Origin: Oscillospiraceae bacterium
Lineage (GTDB): Bacteria > Bacillota > Clostridia > Oscillospirales > Ruminococcaceae
Direction of reading: 5' to 3'
Assembly (NCBI GenBank): GCA_009781425.1
Contig: WQYC01000001.1
Coordinates: forward strand, 1-64,000
Length of the DNA: 64,000 bases
Both the position numbers and the translations under genes were made by a program. The notes beneath the pieces are model-generated. The model did not search any database. It saw nothing but the letters and a program-made list of their open reading frames with translations, and was not told where the DNA came from. Below are positions 25,574 to 34,415 of this stretch, piece by piece (the stretch's first letter is position 1; each line of letters starts with the position of its first letter).

Positions 25574-26167
25574 TTATTTAATTTTCACTGTAAAGTCTAA
25601 AATTATTATATACATAATTACAATCAACGCAGAAAGATTTATGTATTTCAAGCAAGCAGTAACGATAATCAATACGATTGTGAAAAAAGCTGTTATTATC
25701 TCTGTTTTTCGTAGTATCATAAGTACATTTTGAGTCGGAAATATTTTTATTAAAACCTTTTCCAGTAGGTTTCCGCCGTCAAAATATCTCACAGGAAGTA
25801 AATTAAATATTCCTATTATAAGGTTTGTTATTGCAAGTATTTGTAATTCAAATATTTCTGAAAATGTGAAATATAAAACTGTAAATATTATGAAATTTAA
25901 AAGACTTCCCGCGATTATTAAAAATACTGATGACTCAAGATTTTTTTTAAACTTTATTTTAACTCCTCCGCCGTAAAGCAAAACGGAATCAAAATCACGC
26001 TTTTCAATAAAAAGCGCGATTAAATGACCAATTTCATGAATTGCACAAGCGCAGATTCCCATGATACCGAAGCCGCTTTCATCAAAGTAAAAGAAAAGCG
26101 CAATTGCAGCAAAAAAAGTAAAATCAACAGCAAATTTTTTCTTTCCGCGAAATGAAAATTCAATCAC
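25574..26167 (-). CDS. M50 site-2 protease, SpoIVFB-like
   Basis: A 197-residue polytopic membrane metalloprotease with zinc motif HEIGH at residues 44-48 and the second motif as NLLPVRYFDGGNLL near residue 130. At least five hydrophobic segments are visible. Size and synteny (TIGR03960 and DUF2344 immediately downstream) match SpoIVFB-type intramembrane proteases, which in Bacillus process pro-sigma-K during sporulation. The substrate here is not shown. It overlaps the upstream 80-residue gene by ATGA. Confidence 0.83.
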   Translation of the reverse strand: MIEFSFRGKKKFAVDFTFFAAIALFFYFDESGFGIMGICACAIHEIGHLIALFIEKRDFDSVLLYGGGVKIKFKKNLESSVFLIIAGSLLNFIIFTVLYFTFSEIFELQILAITNLIIGIFNLLPVRYFDGGNLLEKVLIKIFPTQNVLMILRKTEIITAFFTIVLIIVTACLKYINLSALIVIMYIIILDFTVKIK

Positions 26168-26406
26168 AGTTTCAAAGAATCAAGTGCAAGCTTTTCTGTC
26201 ATCCATGAATCAATGACATTGAAAACATCAGGGAAAAATATTCTCAATATTATCATAGAAATTAAAACTAATACGCAAGCCATTATGCGATAAAAAGCCA
26301 CATTATCAAAGACTTTTTCTGAGTTTTCAGATTGCGCTGTTTTAAATATCGGCGGTATTTCCGGTAAGATAAATTCCTCTGATTTTCTTGTTATGATTTC
26401 GTTCAT
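26164..26406 (-). CDS. Small single-pass membrane protein in the SpoIVFA position
   Basis: An 80-residue protein with an acidic N-terminus and one membrane helix (about residues 40-60, MACVLVLISMIILRIFFPDV). It overlaps the M50 protease gene by four bases and is therefore translationally coupled. In related operons this position holds SpoIVFA, a membrane protein with an M23 domain that holds the protease inactive. Here only a short anchor remains and no M23 domain is present. It could be a reduced regulator of the protease; that is inference from position. Confidence 0.6.
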   Translation of the reverse strand: MNEIITRKSEEFILPEIPPIFKTAQSENSEKVFDNVAFYRIMACVLVLISMIILRIFFPDVFNVIDSWMTEKLALDSLKL

Positions 26407-26416
26407 TTTGCTTGTT

Positions 26417-26458
26417 CCTTTCCATATAATTTACGCTCGTCCTTAAATTATATGAAGG
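26417..26458. promoter_or_regulatory. Inverted repeat upstream of the SpoIVF-like operon
   Basis: CATATAATTTA and TAAATTATATG form perfect 11-base arms around a 10-base centre, extended by CCTT/AAGG. On the minus strand the sequence includes CATATAAT, which resembles a sigma-E -10 box (CATANNNT), with GTTATGA 15 bases further upstream as a weak -35. It could also be a terminator after hisE or an operator. Confidence 0.4.
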
Positions 26459-26469
26459 ATTTCTACAAA

Positions 26470-26808
26470 TCATAACATATCGTTTTCAGTATTGTGAAAT
26501 TGCTTTAAATTTCCTGTCTTTTTACTGCGCTTGTCAAGTATTTCTTCAACATCGCTCCACTTTACATCGCACTGCACACACAAAACAATAAGGTGATAAA
26601 GCAGGTCTGCTACTTCATTTTTCAGCTCTTCTCTTTCGCCTTCCTCGGTATTTTTCGCAGCGATAATAACCTCCGAGCATTCCTCGCCGCACTTCTTGAG
26701 AATTTTGTCGAGACCTTTCTTAAAAAGATAACTCGTGTATGAATTCTCTTCCGGCGCCTGCTTCCGCTGGACCGCAAGTTCGTACAAATCATTAAAAGCT
26801 TGACTCAT
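26470..26808 (-). CDS. hisE: Phosphoribosyl-ATP pyrophosphatase
   Basis: Second step of histidine biosynthesis: hydrolyses PR-ATP to PR-AMP. The 112-residue helical protein has the MazG-like metal site EECSEVIIAAKN and NEVADLLYHLIVL. It is the last gene of the his operon and is separate from hisI rather than fused. It starts 3 bases after the hisI stop. Confidence 0.95.
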   Translation of the reverse strand: MSQAFNDLYELAVQRKQAPEENSYTSYLFKKGLDKILKKCGEECSEVIIAAKNTEEGEREELKNEVADLLYHLIVLCVQCDVKWSDVEEILDKRSKKTGNLKQFHNTENDML

Positions 26809-26811
26809 TTT

Positions 26812-27129
26812 TCACTCTCCTATCTCATTAAAAAAGCAAGATTGCTTTCCGGTATGGCAAGCGGGACCGCTCTGCTCAACTTTTATTAACAACGTATCAA
26901 GGTCGCAATCAGCGATAATTTTTTTCACTTTTTGCATATTTCCCGATGTTGCACCTTTGTTCCACAGTTCGCTTCGCGAGCGGCTCCAAAACCACGTATA
27001 GCCTGTCTCAATCGTCTTTGAAAGGCTCTGCTCATTCATGTACGCAAGCATTAAAACTTCATTTGTAACTGCATCCTGAATAATCGCCGGAATGAGCTCG
27101 GATTTTTCAAAATATTTTCTAATTTCCAT
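26812..27129 (-). CDS. hisI: Phosphoribosyl-AMP cyclohydrolase
   Basis: Third step of histidine biosynthesis, opening the adenine ring of PR-AMP. The 105-residue protein carries [36 protein letters not shown] and the zinc/magnesium ligands [12 protein letters not shown] and [12 protein letters not shown]. The ATG lies 11 bases inside the end of hisF. Standalone form. Confidence 0.95.
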   Translation of the reverse strand: MEIRKYFEKSELIPAIIQDAVTNEVLMLAYMNEQSLSKTIETGYTWFWSRSRSELWNKGATSGNMQKVKKIIADCDLDTLLIKVEQSGPACHTGKQSCFFNEIGE

Positions 27130-27889
27130 TTGCTTTCCTCACTTGAATCCCCTGCTCGCGCAGATAATTTTTCACCTGCTCCACTGTCAGCTCGCCGAAG
27201 TGAAACACTGATGCCGCCAGCGCTGCAGAGGCTTTAGTTTTTTTGAAAACCTCAGCAAAATGCTCAAGCCTTCCGCAGCCGCCGCTCGCGATTACGGGAA
27301 TCGAAACAACATCGCAAACCGCGTTCAGCATTTCAATGTCGTAACCGTTTTTAACGCCGTCTGCGTCAATTGAATTAAGGCAAATTTCACCTGCGCCAAG
27401 CTCCTCAACGCGCTTCGCCCACTCGATTAAATCAAGCCCTACGTCAACTTTTCCGCCGCCTGTTGTGACAGTAAATTTTCCACTTCCAATTCGCTTCGCG
27501 TCTATCCCGACAACCACAGATTTTCTGCCAAATTTTTTCGCCGCCTGTTCAATAAAATCGGGGTTTCTAATTGCTAATGAATTCACGGAAACTCTTTCAG
27601 CACCTGCGTTTATAACTTTTTCAAAATCTTCAATATTTCCGATTCCGCCTGCCACACTAAGCGGCATAGAAATATTTTTTATGATTTCTTCAACAAGGTC
27701 AAGCGGGACGATTCTGTTCTCAATTGACGCTGAAATATCATATAAAACGAGTTCGTCCGCGCCTTGATTATTGTAATTAATTGCACTTTTAACAGGGTCG
27801 CCAACGTCCTTGACATCTTCAAATTTTACACCCTTAACAACCTTGCCGCCACGAATATCAAGGCAAGGAATTATGCGCTTTTCTGACAT
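27119..27889 (-). CDS. hisF: Imidazole glycerol phosphate synthase cyclase subunit
   Basis: The cyclase of the HisF-HisH complex, forming imidazole glycerol phosphate and AICAR from PRFAR and ammonia. The 256-residue TIM barrel has [17 protein letters not shown] with the first catalytic Asp near residue 11, and SLDADGV-like [13 protein letters not shown] near residue 130 for the second. Its glutaminase partner HisH is normally encoded between hisB and hisA; no such gene is present in this operon. HisF alone can use free ammonia in vitro. Confidence 0.96.
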   Translation of the reverse strand: MSEKRIIPCLDIRGGKVVKGVKFEDVKDVGDPVKSAINYNNQGADELVLYDISASIENRIVPLDLVEEIIKNISMPLSVAGGIGNIEDFEKVINAGAERVSVNSLAIRNPDFIEQAAKKFGRKSVVVGIDAKRIGSGKFTVTTGGGKVDVGLDLIEWAKRVEELGAGEICLNSIDADGVKNGYDIEMLNAVCDVVSIPVIASGGCGRLEHFAEVFKKTKASAALAASVFHFGELTVEQVKNYLREQGIQVRKANGN

Positions 27890-28618
27890 TTACTTCTCCT
27901 TACAAAGCTTAATCGCTTCACTCAAATTCAGAGTTCCGCTGTAAATAGATTTCCCGCAAATCGCGCCGTAGACGCTATTTTTCATTAACTCTTCAATATC
28001 GCTGATACCTTTAATTCCGCCGCTCGCTATTACATTCGCACCAAAATCCGAAACTTTTTCATGCAATGTTTTCGTCATGGAATGATTAGGACCTCTCAAC
28101 ATTCCGTCTTTTTCAATATCTGTGAAAATGAAGTTTTTAACGCCATTTTCACACATTTCTACCGCCAAATCAATATAGTTCATGTCGCTGTTTTCAAGCC
28201 AACCCTCTGTTGCAACTACACCGTTTTTCGCGTCAATTCCTACTGCGATTTTCTCTCCGTATTTCTTCACCGCTTCCTTTACAAGAGCGGGATTTTTTAC
28301 AGCCGCAGAGCCTATAATCACGCGCGAAACGCCGCTTTCAAGCATATAATCAATATCGTTCAACGTGCGGATTCCTCCGCCTGTCTGAACTTTCAGCTTT
28401 GTGTTTTTAGCGACATCAATTATCGCTTCGCTGTTTTTTCGCTCGGCACTTTTCGCGCCGTCAAGGTCAATCATGTGAATCCACTCTGCACCTGCTTCCG
28501 CAAAGCTTAAAGCTGTCTCCATATAGCTTTCTGCAACCTTATGCACAGTGTCAAATTCACCCTTGTAAAGCCTTACACACTCTCCGTTTTTTAGGTCGAT
28601 TGCGGGAAAAATAATCAT
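27890..28618 (-). CDS. hisA: ProFAR isomerase
   Basis: Amadori isomerase converting ProFAR to PRFAR. The 242-residue TIM barrel opens MIIFPAIDLKNGECVRLYKG with the catalytic Asp near residue 8, and has FIFTDIEKDGMLRGPN with the second Asp near residue 130. It abuts hisF and overlaps hisB by ATGA. Confidence 0.95.
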   Translation of the reverse strand: MIIFPAIDLKNGECVRLYKGEFDTVHKVAESYMETALSFAEAGAEWIHMIDLDGAKSAERKNSEAIIDVAKNTKLKVQTGGGIRTLNDIDYMLESGVSRVIIGSAAVKNPALVKEAVKKYGEKIAVGIDAKNGVVATEGWLENSDMNYIDLAVEMCENGVKNFIFTDIEKDGMLRGPNHSMTKTLHEKVSDFGANVIASGGIKGISDIEELMKNSVYGAICGKSIYSGTLNLSEAIKLCKEK

Positions 28619-29199
28619 GATAATACACCCTTCGTCGAAGCAATTTTTCCGTCTTCTTTTACGATTACAGCCTGCTTCAAAGCATACGCTAAGGCTTTGA
28701 AAATTGCTTCTGTTTTATGGTGGTCATTGCTGCCGTAAGGCGCAGAAATATGTAGTGTTATCCCCGCATTAAATGCAAGCGCCTGCATAAACTCTTTTGT
28801 AAGACAGGTCTCATATTTACCGATTTTTTCACCTTCAAATTCAGCGTTGAAAACTAAAAACGGTCGTCCGCAAATATCAAGTGTGCAAGCTCCGAGCGCG
28901 TCATCCATAGGAATCGAAGCATTGCCGAATCGCATGATTTTCTCGTCGCCAAGCGCGTTTTTCAGCGCAGTACCAAGCACAATCCCCACATCCTCAACCG
29001 TGTGATGTGCGTCCACCTGTAAGTCGCCGCTACACTTCACAGTTAAATCAAAACCGCCATGTACCGCGAGCGCAGTCAGCATATGGTCGAAAAAACCAAC
29101 GCCAGTCTCGATTTTACATTCTCCTGCGCCATCAATTTTAATCGAAATTCTTATATCTGTTTCCTTCGTTTTTCGTGTAATTTCCGCTGTTCTTTTCAT
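28615..29199 (-). CDS. hisB: Imidazoleglycerol-phosphate dehydratase
   Basis: Dehydrates IGP to imidazole acetol phosphate. The 194-residue monofunctional form has the manganese-binding histidine clusters VDAHHTVEDVGIVLG and GSNDHHKTEAIFKA. It lacks the N-terminal histidinol-phosphatase domain of enterobacterial HisB, so histidinol-phosphate must be dephosphorylated by another enzyme. Overlaps both neighbours by ATGA. Confidence 0.96.
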   Translation of the reverse strand: MKRTAEITRKTKETDIRISIKIDGAGECKIETGVGFFDHMLTALAVHGGFDLTVKCSGDLQVDAHHTVEDVGIVLGTALKNALGDEKIMRFGNASIPMDDALGACTLDICGRPFLVFNAEFEGEKIGKYETCLTKEFMQALAFNAGITLHISAPYGSNDHHKTEAIFKALAYALKQAVIVKEDGKIASTKGVLS

Positions 29200-30248
29200 G
29201 ATTTTGTCTCCTTTATAATATCTTGTAAAGCCTTTACTAATATATTGTTTTCCGTTTCATTACCGCACGTTATTCGCAGACAATCATTAAATTTGCTAAT
29301 TGCTGTTTCTCTGTCAAGCAGAGCACTATAAATTTCTTCAGCATTTATAACTTTTATCGACAGAAAATTTGTTTTTGAATCATAAATTCTTTCAATAAAA
29401 TCACAATTAAGACTTTCAATTTGCTTTTTCAATTCTATTTTTGATTCAACAATTCGATTAATATTTTGTATGTTCAATTCCCGATTTTGCAGTACCAGCG
29501 CACCTATTTCCTGCGTTAATACATTTACGTTATAAGGCGATTTTGCGGCTTTAAGTGCACTCGTAACTTTTTTACCGGCTACCGCGAAGCCGAGTCTGAT
29601 AGCTGCCAAACCGAGCGCTTTTGAAGAGGTTTTTAGTACAATTAAATTTTCAAATTCATCAACATTTAAAAGTAAGCTTTCTTTCTCATCCCAAAACTCC
29701 ATGTATGCTTCGTCAACTATCACAAGCGCGGAAACGCTCTTTACAAGCCGCTTTATCTCGTCTCCCAAAAATCCTACAGAAGTAGGATTGCAAGGATTTG
29801 AAAGCAAAATACATTTAATTTTATTTTCATTACAATACTCAATCGCACCATCAATATCAATTAAAAAATCATCGCTTTTCTTTAAAATATTTATATCAAG
29901 CTCGTATAATTTCGGGTAAAAAAAGTACATTGAAAAGTCCGGTTCAAAGCATAAAACTTTATCGCCTTTCTCTAAAAAGCAAGAAACTATAATACTGATT
30001 AACTCGTCTGAGCCGTTTCCTGCTGTGACAAAATCGGGATTAACACTGTAAAATTCACCGAAAGCCTCACAGGTCTTTTTCGCGTAAGGGTCAGGATAGC
30101 GGTTAAGGTCGATGTTTTTTAATTGCGAAAATAGCCATTCGTTATCCTGACCAATAAAGCTCTCATTAGCGTTCAAACGTGCTTTAAATTCACCGCTTAC
30201 AGGTGTGTACGGTGATAGATTTTTCAGTTTTTTCGGAAGTTCATACAT
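29196..30248 (-). CDS. hisC: Histidinol-phosphate aminotransferase
   Basis: PLP enzyme converting imidazole acetol phosphate to histidinol phosphate. The 350-residue class I/II aminotransferase has AGNGSDELISIIVSCF, LSNPCNPTSVGFL, VIVDEAYMEF and the PLP lysine in VLKTSSKALGLAAIRLGF. The ATG overlaps the hisD stop as TAATG. Confidence 0.95.
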   Translation of the reverse strand: MYELPKKLKNLSPYTPVSGEFKARLNANESFIGQDNEWLFSQLKNIDLNRYPDPYAKKTCEAFGEFYSVNPDFVTAGNGSDELISIIVSCFLEKGDKVLCFEPDFSMYFFYPKLYELDINILKKSDDFLIDIDGAIEYCNENKIKCILLSNPCNPTSVGFLGDEIKRLVKSVSALVIVDEAYMEFWDEKESLLLNVDEFENLIVLKTSSKALGLAAIRLGFAVAGKKVTSALKAAKSPYNVNVLTQEIGALVLQNRELNIQNINRIVESKIELKKQIESLNCDFIERIYDSKTNFLSIKVINAEEIYSALLDRETAISKFNDCLRITCGNETENNILVKALQDIIKETKS

Positions 30249-31549
30249 TAGTTTTCACACCTAACTTTTATTGAATTTGCGTGTGCTTCAAGACCCTCGC
30301 GCCCTGCTATCAGCGTAATCGCGTCAGCCGCTTCCTTCAACGCCTCTTTTGTATAATAAATGCTGCTTGATTTTTTAATGAAATCGTCTACAGAAAGCGG
30401 CGAAGAAAACCGCGCTGTGCCGTTCGTGGGGAGCACATGGTTAGGACCTGCGAAGTAGTCTCCGAGCGGCTCTGGCGAGTATTCACCAAGAAAAAGCGAG
30501 CCGTAATTCACCAGCTTTTCTTCAAGCTCAAGCGGATTTTTCGTCATTACTTCCAAGTGCTCCGGCGCGATTAAATTTGCCCATTTTACCGCTTCATCAA
30601 TATTATTTACCACAAAAATCGCACCGTAATTTTTAAGTGATTCTTCAGCAAAATTTTTGCGCGGTAATACAGATAATTGCTTTTCAATTTCAACAGTAAC
30701 CGCGTTTGCCAAAGCTTCACTTGTTGTTATTAAAACTGCGCTTGCAAGCACATCATGCTCAGCCTGCGAAAGCAGGTCAGCAGCGACAAAAACAGGATTC
30801 GCAGTTTCGTCAGCGATTATCATTATTTCGCTCGGCCCTGCAATCATGTCAATGTCGATTAAACCAAATAATATTTTTTTCGCTGTTGCAACATAAATAT
30901 TTCCTGGTCCAACTATTTTATCAACACTTGGAATTTTTTCAGTTCCGATTGTCAATGCCGCAATCGCCTGAGTGCCGCCGCATAAAAATATTTTATCAAT
31001 TCCACATAGTTTCGCCGCCGCTAAAATATTCGGGTTCGGTGTGCCGTCCTTTTGGGGAGGCGTTACCATGATTATTTCTTTAACACCTGCAATTTTTGCC
31101 GGAATTGCATTCATTAACACAGACGATGGATACGCAGCAGTACCGCCCGGAACATAGATTCCGACTCTCTTGAGGGGGCGAATTATCTGTTTTAAAATCA
31201 CACCGTTTTCTTGTTTTATTGTATAGCCTTCGCGTTTTTGTTTAATATGAAATGTTTCAATATTTTCTTTACATCGCTTCAGCGCATCTATAAAATCCGT
31301 ATCAGCTTTATTATACGCTTCCTTTATAACTTCCTCGGGGACATCGTAATATTTTGCGTTAGGACAATCAAATTTCGTTGTATACTTTTTTACAGTTTCA
31401 TCTCTATCATCAGAGTCAACTATATCATCTATGATTTTAATTACAACATTTTTTATATCAGTGTTATTAGCGTTAAAAACACCTCCACGTTCTGACATTA
31501 CTGTAGTAAACTCAAAAAAATCATTTTCATTTTCAAACTTATTAATCAT
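30248..31549 (-). CDS. hisD: Histidinol dehydrogenase
   Basis: Zinc- and NAD-dependent four-electron oxidation of histidinol to histidine, the last step. The 433-residue protein has IIRPLKRVGIYVPGGTAAYP, VDKIVGPGNIYVATAKK, the zinc-binding QAEHD in LLSQAEHDVLAS, and APEHLEVMTKNP. Starts at ATG with GGAGAATTT upstream, overlapping hisG by ATGA. Confidence 0.97.
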   Translation of the reverse strand: MINKFENENDFFEFTTVMSERGGVFNANNTDIKNVVIKIIDDIVDSDDRDETVKKYTTKFDCPNAKYYDVPEEVIKEAYNKADTDFIDALKRCKENIETFHIKQKREGYTIKQENGVILKQIIRPLKRVGIYVPGGTAAYPSSVLMNAIPAKIAGVKEIIMVTPPQKDGTPNPNILAAAKLCGIDKIFLCGGTQAIAALTIGTEKIPSVDKIVGPGNIYVATAKKILFGLIDIDMIAGPSEIMIIADETANPVFVAADLLSQAEHDVLASAVLITTSEALANAVTVEIEKQLSVLPRKNFAEESLKNYGAIFVVNNIDEAVKWANLIAPEHLEVMTKNPLELEEKLVNYGSLFLGEYSPEPLGDYFAGPNHVLPTNGTARFSSPLSVDDFIKKSSSIYYTKEALKEAADAITLIAGREGLEAHANSIKVRCEN

Positions 31550-32178
31550 AAATTCTCCTCAATTCTCCCGATTATCTCGTCAAGACGCTGTTTTTTTAGC
31601 TTCATGCTCACGGTATTGACGATTAACCGTGCGGAAATTTCCGCGATTTTTTCTATTTCGCCGAGCCCGTTTTCGAGCAAGGTCGAGCCTGTTTCCACCA
31701 AGTCTACAATCCCGTCAGCAAGCCCGAGAAGCGGCGCGAGCTCAACAGAACCCTCGATTTTTACTATATCGACATCCATGCCCTTGCTCTCAAAGTGATT
31801 GCGCGTCACATTGGGGTACTTCGTTGCAACGGTTTTTATTCCGTACCCGCCGTAAAATTCTTCACCTTTTTTCACAGCGAGCGAAAATCTGCACTTCCCG
31901 ACGCCAAGGTCAAGCACCTCAAAATATTCGCCGCCCTCTTCCATAATTGTGTCCTTGCCTACGATTCCGATGTCGCAGACGCCGTGCTCAACAAACGTCA
32001 ACACATCGGGTGGCTTCGCCACAACTATTTCAACATCGCGCCCGGGAATCCGCGCTATAAGCTGTCTGCCGCGGTCTGTCAAGGGTGACATATCCCAGCC
32101 GATTTTCCCGAAAAGCTCGGTCGCTTTTTTTTCAAGCCGCCCTTTTGTAAGGGCGATTCTGATTGTTCTATTTTGCAT
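31546..32178 (-). CDS. hisG: ATP phosphoribosyltransferase, short form
   Basis: Commits ATP and PRPP to histidine synthesis. The 210-residue protein (RIALTKGRLEKKATELF at the start; DIGIVGKDTIMEEG; VDLVETGSTLLENGL for the PRPP site) is the short HisG that lacks the regulatory domain and needs HisZ, encoded two genes upstream. The ATG at 32178 lies 5 bases after AGGTGA and is preferred over a GTG three codons earlier. It overlaps the end of the HAD gene. Confidence 0.95.
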   Translation of the reverse strand: MQNRTIRIALTKGRLEKKATELFGKIGWDMSPLTDRGRQLIARIPGRDVEIVVAKPPDVLTFVEHGVCDIGIVGKDTIMEEGGEYFEVLDLGVGKCRFSLAVKKGEEFYGGYGIKTVATKYPNVTRNHFESKGMDVDIVKIEGSVELAPLLGLADGIVDLVETGSTLLENGLGEIEKIAEISARLIVNTVSMKLKKQRLDEIIGRIEENL

Positions 32179-32941
32179 AATTCTCACCTAAAATATTTTC
32201 TTCAAGCCACTCTGCAACGCCGTCATTTTCGTTTGTACCGCAGATATATTTTGTAGTTTTTTTCACTTGGTCAAGAGCATTTCCCATCGCCACACCGACA
32301 CCGCAAAATTCAAGTAAATCAATATCGTTTAAATCGTCGCCGAACGCCGCTATTTCTGATTTTTCTATTCCCCAGTAGTCCGCTAAAGCCGCAACTGCCT
32401 TGGATTTTACGGCTTCTTTATGCATAATCATCGCGAGATTATCACGAGCGATTACCATATACAAATCGTCAAGAAGATTCTTTTCAAGAAAATCAACAGT
32501 TTCCGTGTTCTCAATCTGCGAATATATTTTTTCTGTTTCGATATTATATGTTTTGAAATCAGTGAACTCGTTTTTCAACCAACTCCATAATTCCGTGATA
32601 TTAAAATTTGCGTAATGCTTTCCGTAAAGCTGTGAGGCGATTTTTATTCCCGCTTCATCTGCGGCTATTAAAAACGTTCTTGCCGTTTCGGGCTTAATAA
32701 GCCTGTTGTAAACCTGCTTTTCGCCAATATAAGCTAACGCGCCGTTTGTACTGACATAACCATCAAACATTTCATCTACGGGAAGAAGCAATTTAACACT
32801 GTCGCTTCGAGCAGTCGCATAAGTCGTCTTTATACCCTTTTCGCGGCACTTTTTGAGCGTATCAATCGTCCGCTGTGAAACAGTTTTATCGTCGCGCAAC
32901 AATGTCCCGTCGAGGTCAGTGACAATCATTTTTATACTCAT
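32168..32941 (-). CDS. Cof-type HAD phosphatase inside the his operon
   Basis: A 257-residue Cof/YidA-type HAD phosphatase with motif I IVTDLDGTLLRDD, a C2-type cap and motif IV FGDDLNDIDLLEFCGVGVAMGNA. It lies between hisZ and hisG and overlaps both. The operon lacks a recognisable histidinol-phosphatase (no bifunctional HisB, no PHP-type HisK), so this enzyme might fill that step, but Cof-type proteins usually act on sugar phosphates or cofactors and nothing in the sequence proves it. Confidence 0.85.
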   Translation of the reverse strand: MSIKMIVTDLDGTLLRDDKTVSQRTIDTLKKCREKGIKTTYATARSDSVKLLLPVDEMFDGYVSTNGALAYIGEKQVYNRLIKPETARTFLIAADEAGIKIASQLYGKHYANFNITELWSWLKNEFTDFKTYNIETEKIYSQIENTETVDFLEKNLLDDLYMVIARDNLAMIMHKEAVKSKAVAALADYWGIEKSEIAAFGDDLNDIDLLEFCGVGVAMGNALDQVKKTTKYICGTNENDGVAEWLEENILGENYAK

Positions 32942-33867
32942 GACTTCCCTCGCAAAGCCGCAATCGCACTGACATTAACTGCAAAGCCCGCAGCTATTGT
33001 TTCATTAATTGAATAAGCTCCTCCCAAAAGAATCGGTTCGCCATAACCCGCAGTATAACCGTTAAATATTATTCCTGTGTAATATCCGCGCGTGTTTGTC
33101 AGTCCCAAATCAATAGTAATTTTATCGCCGTCTATATTCTTTTTTAATTCACTATATGCATTTTTCAAAAATCCCAATTCTCTTTTTAATTTCTCAGACT
33201 TGAATAATTCTTCAGCTTTATCAAATATCTCTTCACCGCCGAAAAGCTTCGGTAATTCAACAAAAACATCGGGTATTTCCAAAGCTTTTAAAGCAGGATA
33301 ATTTTTCGTTTCAACCAACTGACGAATTTCTTCTTTTTTATCAGCGTAAATTTTATTTTCATCGGACAAAATATCAAATAAAAGACAATTCCCTATTTCA
33401 AAACGATAATCAAATCCTATTATATTAATAGCTTTCATCGCAAGCTCTAAAACTTCATAACCGTTATCATCTCTTTTTTCATCAGCGATTTTCTCCACCC
33501 CGCATTGTGCGATTTCGTCGTCTCTGCCTGCATCTTTCGGATTCACGTTATAAATCGTTTGATTGTAACAAAGCTTGAGCGGGCGCGGTTCGTTTTTTAG
33601 GCGCGTTTCCGCGAGCCGTATAATCGGAATTGTCGAGTCAGGGCGAATTACCATGAGCCTGCCCTTCGCGTCGGTCAGCTTATACATACTTTCTTGGGAG
33701 AAATCGCCGAATACATCATAAAATTCCAAAGAAGGCGTGATTACCTCCGAGTAACCCTCGCTTTTGAACAAATCCATCAGCTTGGTTTCTATGTCCCGCC
33801 GAGCCTTGCACTCCTCGAAAAGCAGGTCGCGCGTGCCTTCGGGGGTTATTAGGTTGTATTTTTTCAT
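32938..33867 (-). CDS. hisZ: ATP phosphoribosyltransferase regulatory subunit
   Basis: A 309-residue HisRS paralogue that forms a complex with short HisG and mediates histidine feedback. It begins with the class II-like YNLITPEGTRDLLFEECKARR and has MVIRPDSTIPIIRLAETRL (motif 2 region) and LGLTNTRGYYTGIIFNGYT, but no C-terminal anticodon-binding domain. It is the first gene of the operon. The ATG follows GAGGTAAAT. Confidence 0.93.
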   Translation of the reverse strand: MKKYNLITPEGTRDLLFEECKARRDIETKLMDLFKSEGYSEVITPSLEFYDVFGDFSQESMYKLTDAKGRLMVIRPDSTIPIIRLAETRLKNEPRPLKLCYNQTIYNVNPKDAGRDDEIAQCGVEKIADEKRDDNGYEVLELAMKAINIIGFDYRFEIGNCLLFDILSDENKIYADKKEEIRQLVETKNYPALKALEIPDVFVELPKLFGGEEIFDKAEELFKSEKLKRELGFLKNAYSELKKNIDGDKITIDLGLTNTRGYYTGIIFNGYTAGYGEPILLGGAYSINETIAAGFAVNVSAIAALRGKS

Positions 33868-33902
33868 TATTATTTACCTCGTTATCGCAATATCATGTTA
33901 TC

Positions 33903-33931
33903 ATAATACCACATTAGCGCACTAAAGTCAA
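33903..33931 (-). promoter_or_regulatory. Promoter of the his operon
   Basis: On the minus strand TTGACT (33926-33931), 17 bases, TATTAT (33903-33908). The leader to hisZ is about 30 bases, too short for a T-box or attenuator. Confidence 0.8.
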
Positions 33932-33948
33932 TTGATTTTATCGACAAT

Positions 33949-34401
33949 TTAATTCAACATCAACGCCATAAATCCGTCAGTTTCACAAAACCCCGCCTTG
34001 CTGTATATTGATTTCCCGTCAGCAGAAGCGTGCAGTCTGATGACTTTGTAATTTAAAGCTTTTGCTTCATTAATGACATATTGAAGCAGTCTTGAGCCGA
34101 TTCCCTGCTTGCGGTACTCCGGGAGCGTGTACATATTCGTTATGTATGCGGTCTTACCGCTTGGATTGCGGAACGTCGGCGGAAGCTGATAAAAGCAGAC
34201 ACCGCTTGTCGCGACTATTTTTTCTCCGTCCGCAGCAAGCCATGAAATCAAAGAATTATCGGATATGCTCGCCTTGAAATATTCAAAGAGTTCATTTTCA
34301 ATTTCAATGTCGTGAGCTCCGCCTTCGTCAATCAATTGTTGTTTTCGGTACTTTACGAGATATTCAATATCGTTAATATTCGCTCTTCGGTATTCTATCA
34401 T
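33949..34401 (-). CDS. GNAT-family N-acetyltransferase
   Basis: A 150-residue acetyltransferase with IEYRRANINDIEYLVKYRKQ at the start and the acetyl-CoA pyrophosphate loop in LPEYRKQGIGSRLLQYVI (the Q/RxxGxG/A motif). The ATG at 34401 follows GAGGGTGA; an upstream ATG overlaps the polC end and is less likely. It is the last gene after polC, before the his promoter. Substrate unknown. Confidence 0.87.
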   Translation of the reverse strand: MIEYRRANINDIEYLVKYRKQQLIDEGGAHDIEIENELFEYFKASISDNSLISWLAADGEKIVATSGVCFYQLPPTFRNPSGKTAYITNMYTLPEYRKQGIGSRLLQYVINEAKALNYKVIRLHASADGKSIYSKAGFCETDGFMALMLN

Positions 34402-34415
34402 ATGTTCACCCTCGC

